From: Pectinophora gossypiella
Taxonomy: Eukaryota; Arthropoda; Insecta; Lepidoptera; Gelechiidae
Length of the DNA: 64,000 nucleotides
Assembly (NCBI RefSeq): GCF_024362695.1
Contig: NW_026063257.1
Coordinates: forward strand, 186,001-250,000
Reading direction: 5' to 3'
Both the position numbers and the translations under genes were made by a program. Every line of letters starts with the position of its first letter. Positions within the stretch are counted from its first letter, which is position 1. The notes below the pieces were generated by a model. That model had not been told where the DNA came from. It saw only the letters and a list, made by a program, of their open reading frames with translations, and did not search any database. Below, piece after piece: positions 11,035 through 21,752 of this stretch.

Positions 11035-11495
11035 TGTCGGAGAGTGCGTATAGTGTCGCCATCTAGTTCCGAAATTGTAAAGCAGTTGTTTCGATTATGA
11101 ATCGAAAACGTCAAGCAGTTAGCTTGGGTGAGGTCGCTACTGGGCTGGTTAAGAAATGGCAACATTAATAATTAGGTTATCAAGTTGTCACACCTGTACT
11201 AGATTCAAGATGGACAACATAACAGATGAACAGTTGAATGAATGAAGGACGACTTGTCACTTTGACAAGTTTGAGAGGACTCTGTTCGCGACTGATCGGA
11301 TCGGTGGTCAAGCCAGCCCGTAACGAACTCGCCGCGTTTTCTAATCGTTTCGTATCAGTGTCATTCGCCATTATTTGTTGTGATTACAATTGTGATATTT
11401 GAATACACGTTTGTTACTGGACGTTTATGGTATAATTTAAATAAAAGACAATGTGTGAACCCGAGAATGAGATGGATCTACCCGTCCCTCCGTCA
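11035..11495 (+). repeat. 5' LTR of the mag-like element
   Basis: Starts TGTCGGAGAG, ends CCTCCGTCA. It is the same length as the 3' LTR and differs at the G in GACGACTTGTCAC (A in the 3' copy). AATAAA lies at about 11438. The LTR includes the ATG of the gag-pol ORF (11451) and a second in-frame ATG (11472). Confidence 0.93.
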
Positions 11496-14400
11496 TCAGA
11501 AGTGGGATCTGAAAACACCACCCCACATGCTTCAAATCGTAATCTGGACGACGAAAAATGGCAAAAGCTTTTGGACCAACAAAACCAAAATTTTCTAACC
11601 TTGGTACGAGCCATGAAAACACCGTCTTCGTCTGGTGAGTTGAGATTACCCGATTTTTATCCGGAAAAATCGGATATAGACGCACGTGCTTGGATTTCGA
11701 CTGCGGATTTGTGCATAAATAATGAACATGGTCCGCAGCTTATGGTTGCTTTGAGCCGTGCTTTGAAGGGGCAAGCTTCCGTTTGGCTTTCAACTGTGTC
11801 CTTTCCTGGAATGACATGGACCGATTTCAAGGAGTTATTCATACAAAGATACGATTGTCCGGAGACTACTGCTTCTTTCTTAATCAATTTAAACGAAAGC
11901 AGGCCTAAAGATAATGAGAGCCTTTCTACATACGCTGCCTCGTTGATGACTTCAGTTATGTCACGCTGGAAAAATTTGACGATCGAACAGCTTGCTATTT
12001 CTACGGTTTTGGCACATGTTTCCCGTTTTGACCCACGTGTTCAACGATTGGCGTTTACGACGGAAGTTACTACACGCAACCAGCTTCAACAGGAGCTCAA
12101 GGCCGTTTCGTTCCTTAAACGGAAGCTACCTGCCACCGATAACGACAGCCCAGATGTGAAGAAGAGCCGCACATTCACCAGTTCTCCCGTAAAATGTTTT
12201 CACTGTGGCAAATTGGGCCACAAATCCACAGTCTGCCTACTGAAAAGACGCGTCTGGAAACGACCAGAGGAGCGTTCTACAAATCAAAAGGAAGACCATT
12301 TTAAGAAAGCACCGACGCCCGGAGCCAAGCCTGCTGCTGTCACCTGTTTCAACTGCCGGGGTCAAGGCCACTACGCTTCTAACTGTCCGCAGCGACGCAG
12401 CCAGGACGGAAGCAGCAATGGTGCTGGTGGAGCCGGTGCAAGCAAAGAAAAGCGAGTCGACCTGTGTATCGTGAATGCACCCACTGGAACTTTACGTCAT
12501 AACGGTGAACAGTTTTCATATCATTATGATTCTGGAGCTGAATGTTCTCTGGTTAAGGAGTCCATTGCTTGTAAGCTTAGTGGTAGGAGATATAACAATA
12601 TTGTGACTATGACAGGTATAGGTCAGACTTCCGTAAAATCTACCGTTCAATTACTGTCGGTCGTTGACATCGATGGCATCAATTTAGAGATACTTTTCCA
12701 CGTTTTGCCTAACTATTGTTTGCGCCATGATATTATGGTTGGTCGTGAGATTTTAAACCAAGGCATAGCGGTTCATATGTCTGCCGATAAGTTGAGTTTC
12801 GTAAACGAGCATGTAGTTCAGTCATGTGAGCTACAGCCACCTGAGTGCCCAGACTTTGAGGCAATCGACACTGATGTACCATTCGAGAACAAAAGTCAGT
12901 TAGTAAACATTTTGAGGTCATTTGAGGATTCTTTCTCGAAGGGTATTCCTACAAGGCATGCTGATACTGAACTGATGCAGATACGTTTGAAAGATCCTCA
13001 AAAGACTGTCAACAGACGCCCTTATCGACTGAGTCCTCAGGAGCGACAGGTAGTTCGAGACAAGGTAAAGGAACTGCTTGATGCCAAGATTATTCGTCCT
13101 AGCTCATCACCATTTGCAAGCCCCATTCTCCTCGTCAAGAAAAAAGACGACTCTGACAGGATGTGTGTGGATTACCGGGAGCTTAACGATAATACTGTAC
13201 CTGATAGATTCCCGCTACCACTGATCGATGACCAGATTGCAAGATTACACGGAGGTCAGTATTTTTCCGTTTTAGATTTAGCATCGGGTTTTCATCAGAT
13301 CCCCATCGCAGAGGAATCCATCGAGCGAACAGCCTTCGTAACTCCTGATGGCCAATATGAGTACCTTTCGATGCCATTTGGCCTCAGGAATGCCCCGTCC
13401 GTCTTCCAACGCGCCATCATCAAAGCCCTAGGTGACTTGGTGAATACCTATGTTGTGGTCTATATGGATGACGTGATGATTGTTGCGAGTAGCGTCGACG
13501 AAGCTTTGGAACGTCTTCAAGTGGTGCTGAAAGTGTTAACAGACAAAGGCTTTTCTTTGAACTTCAAGAAATGTAAGTTCTTGAAAAAGAAAGTAGAGTA
13601 CTTGGGGTTTGAAGTCTGTGAAGGAGAGGTACGGCCGAATCCACGTAAAGTGGAAGCACTTACCTCGTTGCCGCCGCCCGAGACTGTGACACAGCTGCGG
13701 CAGTTTATAGGGCTAGCCTCGTACTTCCGCCAGTTCGTGCCGAAGTTCTCCCAAATCATGGCACCGCTTCATGCTCTCACCACAGGCAACGGTAAGTTGA
13801 ATTGGAAACCTGAACATGAAGTCATAAGACAGAAAATCGTGTCCGTGCTAACTAGTGAGCCAGTACTGACTATTTACGATCCGAACTTAGACGTGGAGCT
13901 TCACACAGATGCGAGCGCGATTGGATATGGTGCAGTCCTCTTGCAGAAAAAAGCCGGTAAGTCACATGCTGTTGCCTATTTCAGCAAGCGTACGACGGCC
14001 GCGGAGTCGAAGTACCACTCATATGAGTTGGAGACTCTAGCAGTCGTCAACGCAGTGAAATACTTTAGGCATTACTTGCATGGCCGTAAATTTCTCGTGG
14101 TAACGGACTGTAGTTCCCTTCAGATGACACGAAAAAAGTTGGACCTGACACCGCGTGTCCACAGGTGGTGGGCCTTTCTGCAGGGGTTCGACTTTGATAT
14201 CATTCATCGTAGAGGGAAGCTGATGTCGCACGTCGACTTCCTGTCTAGAAATCCTCTACCATCTGCCGCTGTGAACACAGGTACTTTCGAAAAGATAGAA
14301 CCAAAGCGAATTGACGTTACTGAGTTGACCGAAAACTGGCTTATAGCAGAGCAGCAAAGAGATAGTGAGATATCTAGTATCATCTCAGATCTAAAAGAGC

Positions 14401-15560
14401 ACAAGCTTTCTAATGATGTCTCGAAAACGTACGAGTTACGATCGGGAATCTTATATCGCAAAGTTCAACGCAAAGGTAAGAATCGTTGTCTACCCATTAT
14501 CCCCCGCTCTCTTCGCTGGTCCATAATCAATAGTGTGCATGAGGGACTGATTCATACTGGTTGGGAGAAGACCCTTGAAAAGGCATTCGAGATGTACTGG
14601 TTCGAGCACATGTCTAAGTATGTAAGGCGTTTCGTCGAGAATTGCGTCACATGTAAAGTGTCGAAATCACACTCTGGTAAGGTTCAGGCACAAATGCATC
14701 CCATACCCAAAATAGCGATCCCATGGCACACAGTACACATTGATGCTACCGGGAAACTGAGTGGTAAGAGCGACCGTAAAGAGTACGTCTTCGTCTTAAT
14801 AGATGGTTTTACAAAGTACGTATTGCTACGTCATACTTTACGAATTGACTCTACTAGTGCTACCAGGGCTCTAAAGGACTGTGTATCGTTATTTGGTGCT
14901 CCGACGCGACTCATCGCTGACCAGGGTCGATGCTTTGCAAGTCGAGACTTCAAAGACTACTGCGAATCGGTAAACGTCAAGCTTCATTTGATAGCGACGG
15001 GTAGCTCAAGGGCCAATGGTCAAGTTGAGCGCATCATGAGTACTCTCAAAAACTTACTTACCGCCGCTGAAACCACCAACCGTTCCTGGCAGGATGCTCT
15101 ACCTGACGTGCAGCTAGCACTTAACTGTACTCAGAACCGTACGACGAAGGCAAGTCCCTTGGAATTACTTATCGGTAAAGTTGCCAGACCTTTAGACATT
15201 ATGTTGGCTGATGGCGTGGAACCTGAGGTCGACATTGAACAGGTAAGGGCTGAAGCAGTTCAGAATATGGAACGAACCGCCGATTACGATAAAGGACGAT
15301 TTGATAGCACCAAGGCTAAGTTGCAACCATTTGCAGTAGGAGATTATGTTCTTCTGCAGAATGAAGAACGTAATCAAACCAAACTTGATCCGAAGTACAA
15401 AGGTCCTTTTAAAATCTCTGAAGTTTTAGAAGGTGACCGTTACGTCTTAAGAGCTCTGAATTCAAATCGCACGTACAAATACGCTCATGATAGATTGCGC
15501 AAAATGCCAGAAACCACCAATGCTATCGATGACAACGACTTTGACTCTGATCAGGACTAG
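11451..15560 (+). CDS. Gag-Pol polyprotein of the mag-like element (1369 aa)
   Basis: One frame encodes all functions. Gag spans about residues 1-245, with two CCHC knuckles (CFHCGKLGHKSTVC near 248 and CFNCRGQGHYASNC near 299). The protease has YHYDSGAECS near 357. Reverse transcriptase has RMCVDYRELN, MPFGLRNAP and the YMDD box near 670. RNase H has HTDAS near 816. Integrase has the HH-CC region (ENCVTC) and the catalytic Asp, Asp, Glu in HIDATG, ADQGR and QVERIM (about 1095, 1156, 1191). No stop or frameshift occurs, so there is no gag/pol recoding. The first ATG lies in the LTR. The first Met after the LTR is at about residue 55 (RAMKTPS), so the true start is uncertain. No env. Confidence 0.93.
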   Translation: MCEPENEMDLPVPPSSEVGSENTTPHASNRNLDDEKWQKLLDQQNQNFLTLVRAMKTPSSSGELRLPDFYPEKSDIDARAWISTADLCINNEHGPQLMVALSRALKGQASVWLSTVSFPGMTWTDFKELFIQRYDCPETTASFLINLNESRPKDNESLSTYAASLMTSVMSRWKNLTIEQLAISTVLAHVSRFDPRVQRLAFTTEVTTRNQLQQELKAVSFLKRKLPATDNDSPDVKKSRTFTSSPVKCFHCGKLGHKSTVCLLKRRVWKRPEERSTNQKEDHFKKAPTPGAKPAAVTCFNCRGQGHYASNCPQRRSQDGSSNGAGGAGASKEKRVDLCIVNAPTGTLRHNGEQFSYHYDSGAECSLVKESIACKLSGRRYNNIVTMTGIGQTSVKSTVQLLSVVDIDGINLEILFHVLPNYCLRHDIMVGREILNQGIAVHMSADKLSFVNEHVVQSCELQPPECPDFEAIDTDVPFENKSQLVNILRSFEDSFSKGIPTRHADTELMQIRLKDPQKTVNRRPYRLSPQERQVVRDKVKELLDAKIIRPSSSPFASPILLVKKKDDSDRMCVDYRELNDNTVPDRFPLPLIDDQIARLHGGQYFSVLDLASGFHQIPIAEESIERTAFVTPDGQYEYLSMPFGLRNAPSVFQRAIIKALGDLVNTYVVVYMDDVMIVASSVDEALERLQVVLKVLTDKGFSLNFKKCKFLKKKVEYLGFEVCEGEVRPNPRKVEALTSLPPPETVTQLRQFIGLASYFRQFVPKFSQIMAPLHALTTGNGKLNWKPEHEVIRQKIVSVLTSEPVLTIYDPNLDVELHTDASAIGYGAVLLQKKAGKSHAVAYFSKRTTAAESKYHSYELETLAVVNAVKYFRHYLHGRKFLVVTDCSSLQMTRKKLDLTPRVHRWWAFLQGFDFDIIHRRGKLMSHVDFLSRNPLPSAAVNTGTFEKIEPKRIDVTELTENWLIAEQQRDSEISSIISDLKEHKLSNDVSKTYELRSGILYRKVQRKGKNRCLPIIPRSLRWSIINSVHEGLIHTGWEKTLEKAFEMYWFEHMSKYVRRFVENCVTCKVSKSHSGKVQAQMHPIPKIAIPWHTVHIDATGKLSGKSDRKEYVFVLIDGFTKYVLLRHTLRIDSTSATRALKDCVSLFGAPTRLIADQGRCFASRDFKDYCESVNVKLHLIATGSSRANGQVERIMSTLKNLLTAAETTNRSWQDALPDVQLALNCTQNRTTKASPLELLIGKVARPLDIMLADGVEPEVDIEQVRAEAVQNMERTADYDKGRFDSTKAKLQPFAVGDYVLLQNEERNQTKLDPKYKGPFKISEVLEGDRYVLRALNSNRTYKYAHDRLRKMPETTNAIDDNDFDSDQD
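11496..11510 (+). promoter_or_regulatory. candidate primer-binding site
   Basis: TCAGAAGTGGGATCTG directly follows the LTR. The same TCAGAAGTGGGATC follows the diverged LTR end near 22143, so this block is conserved between two LTR families and sits where a tRNA primer site must be. I do not assign the tRNA. It is read through by the gag frame. Confidence 0.55.
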
Positions 15561-15676
15561 TTATTTTTGTTTGTTAACCGAACAGCACCTTATTGCTATT
15601 TTCTTTACGCGACGTGATTTAGGTTACGCGGAATACGCGCAATATTTTTTTTTGTTTATAGAATTTCGTGAAGGTG

Positions 15677-15875
15677 TCAGATGCCGGATAGAGGCTATCT
15701 AGTGATGACTTGCAATGTATTGAATGTGCCTATCAGACGCCGGATGGAGGTTGTCTTCGAAGGGCAGGATTGACTATCAGACGCCGGATAGAGGTTGTCT
15801 TGAGTCACTATCAGACGCCGGATGGAGGTTGTCTTGTGTCACTGTCAGACGCCGGATAGAGGTTGTCTTGAGGTT
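15677..15875 (+). repeat. tandem repeat after pol (about 34-56 bp units, 5 copies)
   Basis: CAGA(C/T)GCCGGAT(A/G)GAGG blocks start at about 15678, 15734, 15778, 15812 and 15846. Spacing tightens from 56 to 34 bp toward the 3' side. Non-coding, between pol and the 3' LTR. Confidence 0.85.
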
Positions 15876-16107
15876 TCATTATGAAACGGACGAAGGCTTT
15901 TGTTTCAATAATGCAATAGTTTTATGAGGTACATTTTTCTGTTTGGTGCTGTTCGATGGATCAGTTTTGCTGTGTGATTAAGATTTTAAACCCAATGTCT
16001 GCTTATCCTTGGTCAGGTTGACCGAGCTGGAGAGCGCTTTCACTGTGCGCACTTCTCTGTCTTTACAGGTATCTCACACGAGGACGTGTGAGAAGTCAGG
16101 ACGGCCG

Positions 16108-16568
16108 TGTCGGAGAGTGCGTATAGTGTCGCCATCTAGTTCCGAAATTGTAAAGCAGTTGTTTCGATTATGAATCGAAAACGTCAAGCAGTTAGCTTGG
16201 GTGAGGTCGCTACTGGGCTGGTTAAGAAATGGCAACATTAATAATTAGGTTATCAAGTTGTCACACCTGTACTAGATTCAAGATGGACAACATAACAGAT
16301 GAACAGTTGAATGAATGAAGGACGACTTATCACTTTGACAAGTTTGAGAGGACTCTGTTCGCGACTGATCGGATCGGTGGTCAAGCCAGCCCGTAACGAA
16401 CTCGCCGCGTTTTCTAATCGTTTCGTATCAGTGTCATTCGCCATTATTTGTTGTGATTACAATTGTGATATTTGAATACACGTTTGTTACTGGACGTTTA
16501 TGGTATAATTTAAATAAAAGACAATGTGTGAACCCGAGAATGAGATGGATCTACCCGTCCCTCCGTCA
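16108..16568 (+). repeat. 3' LTR of the mag-like element
   Basis: Same 461-bp sequence as 11035-11495 with one difference seen. It ends CCTCCGTCA and is followed by TATATATATAAT. It still carries the gag ATG, followed by about 15 codons, which could start a chimeric frame into flanking DNA. Confidence 0.93.
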
Positions 16569-16636
16569 TATATATATAATTTATATTTATTAAAATTTTG
16601 TTATGTTGGTTCTAGCCGATGTATTTACCTCTATTA

Positions 16637-19600
16637 TTATCCTTCTAGCAAGTCTATCAGTTCCTCGATGCTATCTGCACGAGACTCTCCCGAGTCACTT
16701 TGACTGTTTCCATAATCATCATCTGCAAACTTCCTGAGTGCATCTGACGCTACTATTGCACTATACTTCTTATAGCCTTTTACTCCCTTTATAGATGAAA
16801 TAATATATCTGTCGTTTCCAAGAACTTTCGTAACTTTGTACGGACCACTATATTTCTCCTTCAATTTACGAACTGAGTCTTTATTTTTACTTTGTGCTCC
16901 CTTCCAAAGCACCAGATCCCCTAATTTGTACAACGTTGGTTTTCTTCTCTTTTCATCAAATCTCTTCTTCATGGCTTGTGAGTTCTTTATAATATTCTCC
17001 GTAGCTCGTTCCCTGTTCCTGATTATGGTCTGTTCATCGTCATAATTATTTGAAGACATACCTTGCATCAAGGTACGTTTGCCATGAAACATTAGTTGAT
17101 AAGCTGGATAACCTGTTGTTGTATTTACAGTATTATTAATTCCCCATACAACTTTATGAATGCATTTGTCCCAGTCCCTTTCCTCTTTAGTACTCTTGTT
17201 TATAGCCTCTAGTAGAGTTCTGTTGAAACGCTCTACCTGACCATTAGACCTTGGTGAAGCAACCGAGTTAATAACATGTTTTATTTGATTTGAGACACAA
17301 AATTGTTTGAAACGTTTACTTGTAAAAGCCGCTCCGCTGTCAGAGATGATTCTTTTCGGATAGTTAAATGAAGTAAAGATCTCCTGTAGCTTTTGCTCCG
17401 CTTCAGCTGACTTGGTAGTCCTGGTTGGTTGTGCCCATGTGAATTTTGTATACAAGTCTACAGTAACGAATAAATAAGACATGCCACTACCACTCTTGCA
17501 GAATGGTCCTAAGTGATCAATATGTAAAGTGTGTAGGGGTTCCGCAATCTTTTCTATTGGATGAAGTTCTCCTTCCATTTTCCCATATTGACCTCGCTTA
17601 TAAAGACAGTCTATACAACAATTTACATATTTCCTTATAAATCTAGTCATGCGTGGGAACCAGCAATTTTCTTTGACTAAACTGTCACATCTCTTAAGTC
17701 CGGGGTGACCTATGTCATCGTGGTATTTGCGTATGATGTTCCATCGTGCCGCTTTCGGCACTGCTATCCTAAGTTCGCCGCTGCCTAATTTTCTGTAAAC
17801 CTTGTCTTCGTTCAATATGTAATTATTCGTGATATCCGAGTCATTGATATTATTTTCCAATTTGTGTTTAATTGTGCGAATAGCCTCATCTTGACTCTGT
17901 AAGCAATAAACCCAATCCAGTAGATCGAGAACGAGTACCTGATGGGCATCGACTGGCGATCTGCTTAGCGCGTCCACGTGTTTGTGACATGCTCCTGGTC
18001 TATGTACGATATTCATGTCATATTCTTGTATATTGAGCCACCACCTGGCAACCCTAGGTAAAAGGTCCTTTTTTTCAAAGGTTTGTCTCACAGCAACACA
18101 ATCTGTAACTACGCGAAAGCTTATGCCTGCAAGATAAACTCTAAATCTTCGGAGCGTTTCCACCACAGCCCGAGTTTCCAACTCAAAAGAATGGTAGAGT
18201 GCTTCTTCCTTGCTAGTCTTGCGGCTAAAATATGCCACCGGTCTCATACAATCATTGTGTTTTTGTAGTAAAATCATATACCGCTAAGATAGGTCTCTTG
18301 GTTAAAACTTGTTTTAAGTAGTCAAAAGCCTTTTGTTGTTCTTCTCCCCAATTCCACGGGTAATCCTTTTTTAGTAATTTATAAAGGTCATGAGTAATAA
18401 TTGCATAGTCTTGTACAAATTTTCTGAAGTAACTCGTTAACCCCAAAAACATGCGTAACTCGTGAATGTTAGCTGGTTCTCTATATTTTGTTACCGCTTC
18501 TATTTTCTTTTCTCCTGGTCTTATACCATTTTCATCAATATCATATCCGAGATATTCTATTTTAGTTTGCAAGAATGAACATTTATCCATATTTAGAATC
18601 AGTTTAGCGTCTCTCAAAATCTGTAAAACTTGTTGTAGTACGTGTAAGCCATCTTCTTCTGTTGCCGTTGGGATAAGAAGGTCGTCTATGTAAGGCAATA
18701 CTTTATCAAATCTAAGTGGTCCTAATATTTTGTCCATAAGTCTCTGGAAAACGCAAGGAGAGTTCGCCAATCCAAAGGGCATTCGAAGAAATTCGTAATG
18801 CCCTTCGGGAGTAACAAACCCTGTTTTCGTAACAGATTTTCCAGCCATAGGTATTTGATAGAACCCTTGGGATAGATCAAGACTGGTGAAAAATGATTTT
18901 CCTGCCAGCTTCTCCACTTGGTCTTCAATAATTGGAAGTGGATACTTGTCCTTAATCGTTGAACTATTCAGCTTCCTGTAATCAACACATAGTCTATAAT
19001 CACCCGTTTTCTTTTTTACTAATATAATAGGGCTCGCAAATTCCGAGGTTGATTCCCGTATTATTTGGTTTTTAATAAGATCGTCAATCTTATCTCTTAC
19101 TATCTCCTTTTCTGCTACTGAAAGCCGATATGGTCTATAGCACACTGGTTTTTCCGTATTCAGCTCTATATTCATCTCAATCTTGTCCGTACATCCAAGT
19201 TCTGCCGTATCCATGGAAAAACAGTCGCTATATTCTTCTAAAATCTCAAGTAATCTCTTCTTGACACCGGGATTCGTAGACCCGCATTTTACCTTGGTGA
19301 AATCCACTGTCAATACTGCACTTGCCTTAGAAGATGATGTATTTTTTTCTGAAACTTCATAGGAAACTTCATCACATTTTGTTCCTCTTACCAATGTTTC
19401 TCCTGCTGAGAACCTTAATGGAGAATCGGAAACGTTTCGAACTTCAAGTAAACTCTCGCCGCCATTTAAATCCCCTGCTGATATAATGAAGTATTTTCTA
19501 TCATAGGTGCGGCTACAAGTTTCTACGTAGATGGTGTCGTATTGGGCACTATGGGAAACAACATTAATCAACATGATGTGATTTGGTGGAACTTCTGTAT

Positions 19601-20026
19601 CCTCTTGACATTGGATCTTGACTTTGCTGTGTTCTGGTTCAATGCCGTCAATCTTTAGTATTTCGGAGGTCGATTGCTCCCTTTTCTTGATTGTAAATTC
19701 TCTTCCGGAAATAGTAAAAACGTAATCTGGATCGTTCATTACTGGCTGTCCCAGTATAACGTCCATTTTACCCATATTACAATCGGTCACAATCAGTTCT
19801 GTTGTAATACATTGTCATTCACATTAATGGTCAGGCACAGGGAACCTTTTGCAAGGATGGGTTTCCAGCCAAATCCCCCTATAGCTATATCGCACGGGCT
19901 CATGGTCAATCCGATTTTTTTATAAAACTCGAAACTCATAACATTCACTTTTGCGCCTGAATCGAAATAAGCAGTAGCAGCTACGCCATTTATCGTTACA
20001 TTCTTAAAATAAATATCGACCAGCAA
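16637..20026 (-). pseudogene. gypsy-B pol (protease to integrase), minus strand, broken
   Basis: Three frame segments: 20026-19793 (protease, YFDSGAKVNV), 19790-18252 (protease end and RT) and 18277-16637 (RNase H, integrase). RT shows RLCVDYRKLN, MPFGLANSP and PYIDD. Integrase shows HIDHLGPF, SDSGAAF and GQVERF plus a C-terminal GDLVLWKGAQ domain. There are two lesions. A one-base shift at about 19790 lies inside the protease. A deletion at about 18270 joins LAVYDFTTKT directly to MILLQKHND, removing the segment that carries the first RNase H Asp. The gag half and 5' LTR are missing, and the right edge abuts mariner. The mag-like element sits just downstream of the pol stop. Confidence 0.88.
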
Positions 20027-20055
20027 ACAAGTGAATCGGGAAGAACTCAGCGAAT

Positions 20056-21111
20056 ATGGAGAAAATTGAACACCGCGCCGTCATTAAGTTCCTCACCAAG
20101 CAAGGAAAATCCGCTCAGACGATTTTTCAAGAGCTGTTAGCAGTTTACGCGGACTCTGCCCCTGGTAAAACCATGGTTTACAAGTGGCATAGTCTTTTCA
20201 AGCAAGGAAGAGAGTCGATTGAAGATGACCCCCGCTCCGGACGGCCCATTGAGGCCACCACGCCGGAAATCATCGAAAAAGTAGAGAAACTTGTATTAGA
20301 AGATACCCGCTTGAAGAAGAAGCAGCTTGCAGCAATGGTCGGTGTATCCGAAACAAGTATTTTAAATATCCTACATCAACATCTTGGGATGACTAAGGTC
20401 AGCGCAAGATGGGTTCCAAGAATGCTCACGCCACTTCAAGAAAGCGAGCGTGTCGAGTGTTCTCGCCAGTTTTTAGAGCTCTGCGGAGAGAATAAGGAAG
20501 AAGTTATGGCCCGGATTGTTACTGGAGATAAAACCTGGGTTCACCACTATGAACCTGAGTCGAAGCAAGAGTCGATGCAGTGGCATAAAAAAGGCACACC
20601 TCCTCCAAAGAAGTTTAAGGTGTCACAATCGGCCGGAAAGATCATGGCCACTATTTTTTGGGATACAGAAGGTATTTTGCTGATTGATTATAAAGATCGT
20701 GGTGTGACTATAACGGGACATTACTACGCTTCTTTACTGGATAGATTGAAAGAGGCTATCAAGGAAAAAAGAAGAGGAAAGCTGTCAAGAGGTGTGCTCC
20801 TTTTGCACGACAACGCACCCGTCCACACGTGCCATGTTGCGACGGCTGCCATTCACCGATGCGGGTTCGAAAAATTAAACCACCCGCCTTACAGTCCAGA
20901 CTTGGCCCCCAGCGATTATTATTTGTTCCCAAAAATGAAAAAGGAACTGCGTGGACGAAAATTTGGCGATGATGAAGAAGTCAAGTCTGCAATTTCGGCC
21001 TATTTTGACAGCAAAGAGAAATCTTTTTTTTATGATGGAATAAACAAATTATTTGATAGATCCGGAAAATGTGTTAAGGTTAAGGGAGAATATATTGAAA
21101 AGGAAAAATAG
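20056..21111 (+). CDS. mariner transposase (351 aa, intact)
   Basis: A full-length Tc1/mariner-type transposase. The N-terminal paired helix-turn-helix region includes DPRSGRP and the linker WVPRMLT. The DD34D catalytic triad is D158 (VTGDKTWVHHY), D252 (LLHDNAPVHT) and D287 (SPDLAPSDYYLFP). The distance of 34 residues between the second and third Asp and the YSPDLAPSDY signature are diagnostic of mariner. The length is normal for the family and there is no stop. Cut-and-paste transposition into TA is the family activity. The upstream TIR is missing (see the TIR entry), so this copy should not be mobile itself although the protein could act in trans. Confidence 0.95.
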   Translation: MEKIEHRAVIKFLTKQGKSAQTIFQELLAVYADSAPGKTMVYKWHSLFKQGRESIEDDPRSGRPIEATTPEIIEKVEKLVLEDTRLKKKQLAAMVGVSETSILNILHQHLGMTKVSARWVPRMLTPLQESERVECSRQFLELCGENKEEVMARIVTGDKTWVHHYEPESKQESMQWHKKGTPPPKKFKVSQSAGKIMATIFWDTEGILLIDYKDRGVTITGHYYASLLDRLKEAIKEKRRGKLSRGVLLLHDNAPVHTCHVATAAIHRCGFEKLNHPPYSPDLAPSDYYLFPKMKKELRGRKFGDDEEVKSAISAYFDSKEKSFFYDGINKLFDRSGKCVKVKGEYIEKEK

Positions 21112-21141
21112 TTTCGTGTTTAATTTCGACCCCCTTCCCCC

Positions 21142-21171
21142 TCATTCCGCGAACTTTTTGACCTCCCCTCG
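21142..21171 (+). repeat. mariner 3' terminal inverted repeat
   Basis: Reading from outside inward on the minus strand it begins CGAGGGGAGGTCAAAAAGTT, with TA immediately outside (21172-21173). No matching repeat exists before the transposase ATG. The sequence there (about 20027-20055) runs straight into the gypsy-B protease frame. Confidence 0.75.
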
Positions 21172-21179
21172 TAATTAGC

Positions 21180-21752
21180 CATGTTTATTCATTTTTAAAT
21201 TAATTACAATAACATAACGAGGAATGTTTCTTTAACAAATTCATAGCTTACGACAAACAAAATCAAAACTAATGTAACTATAAATTACCATAACCTAATC
21301 AAATTAGAATATAGTTTTTTTAAATAACAATCCAAATAAAATGATCCATAAATTCTATAATTAATAACACTAACATCGAATATTTAATGTAGGAAATAAA
21401 TACTTATCTCTTTTTTTGGTTTTATCGTCGGGCAGAGTAACCGCCTGCCCAGAGTTCACGGGGCCGGAGCCCCCTTAAAGTTCCTGACTTACACTTTTAT
21501 ACCCTGTCGTAAACAAGTGTCGCATGGTGGGGGTCAGTGCGAACAAATAACATGTAGTCATCGTTTACTTACTCTATTATTACACAGGTACAATAATGCA
21601 ATTATTTAGTTTTGTAAAATTATTATTGTCCAAATTAATCATAATTATTCCATTAGTTTCATATTTAATCATAATTATTAAATAATACGTTCAAAAATAC
21701 GAAGCGCACAGATCACTATTATAACAATATCTTTGAAAACTTAATATATATG
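21180..21752. other. no gene seen
   Basis: AT-rich spacer with a short GC-rich patch at about 21425-21480 (GGGCAGAGTAACCGCCTGCC) that I cannot assign. Confidence 0.4.

Larger units (their letters stand above)
11035..16568 (+). mobile_element. complete mag-like Ty3/gypsy retrotransposon, very young
   Basis: Two 461-bp LTRs flank one uninterrupted gag-pol ORF and a short 3' non-coding region with tandem repeats. The flanks show TATA (possibly TATATA) on both sides, consistent with a 4-6 bp target-site duplication in a TA-rich target. I found one mismatch between the LTRs by reading them side by side. All catalytic motifs are present. Everything seen is compatible with an active or recently active element. 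Confidence 0.92.

Noticed and set aside
21425..21480. GC-rich patch considered as a tRNA or SINE head
   Set aside because: No A/B box pair with proper spacing and no cloverleaf that I could draw.
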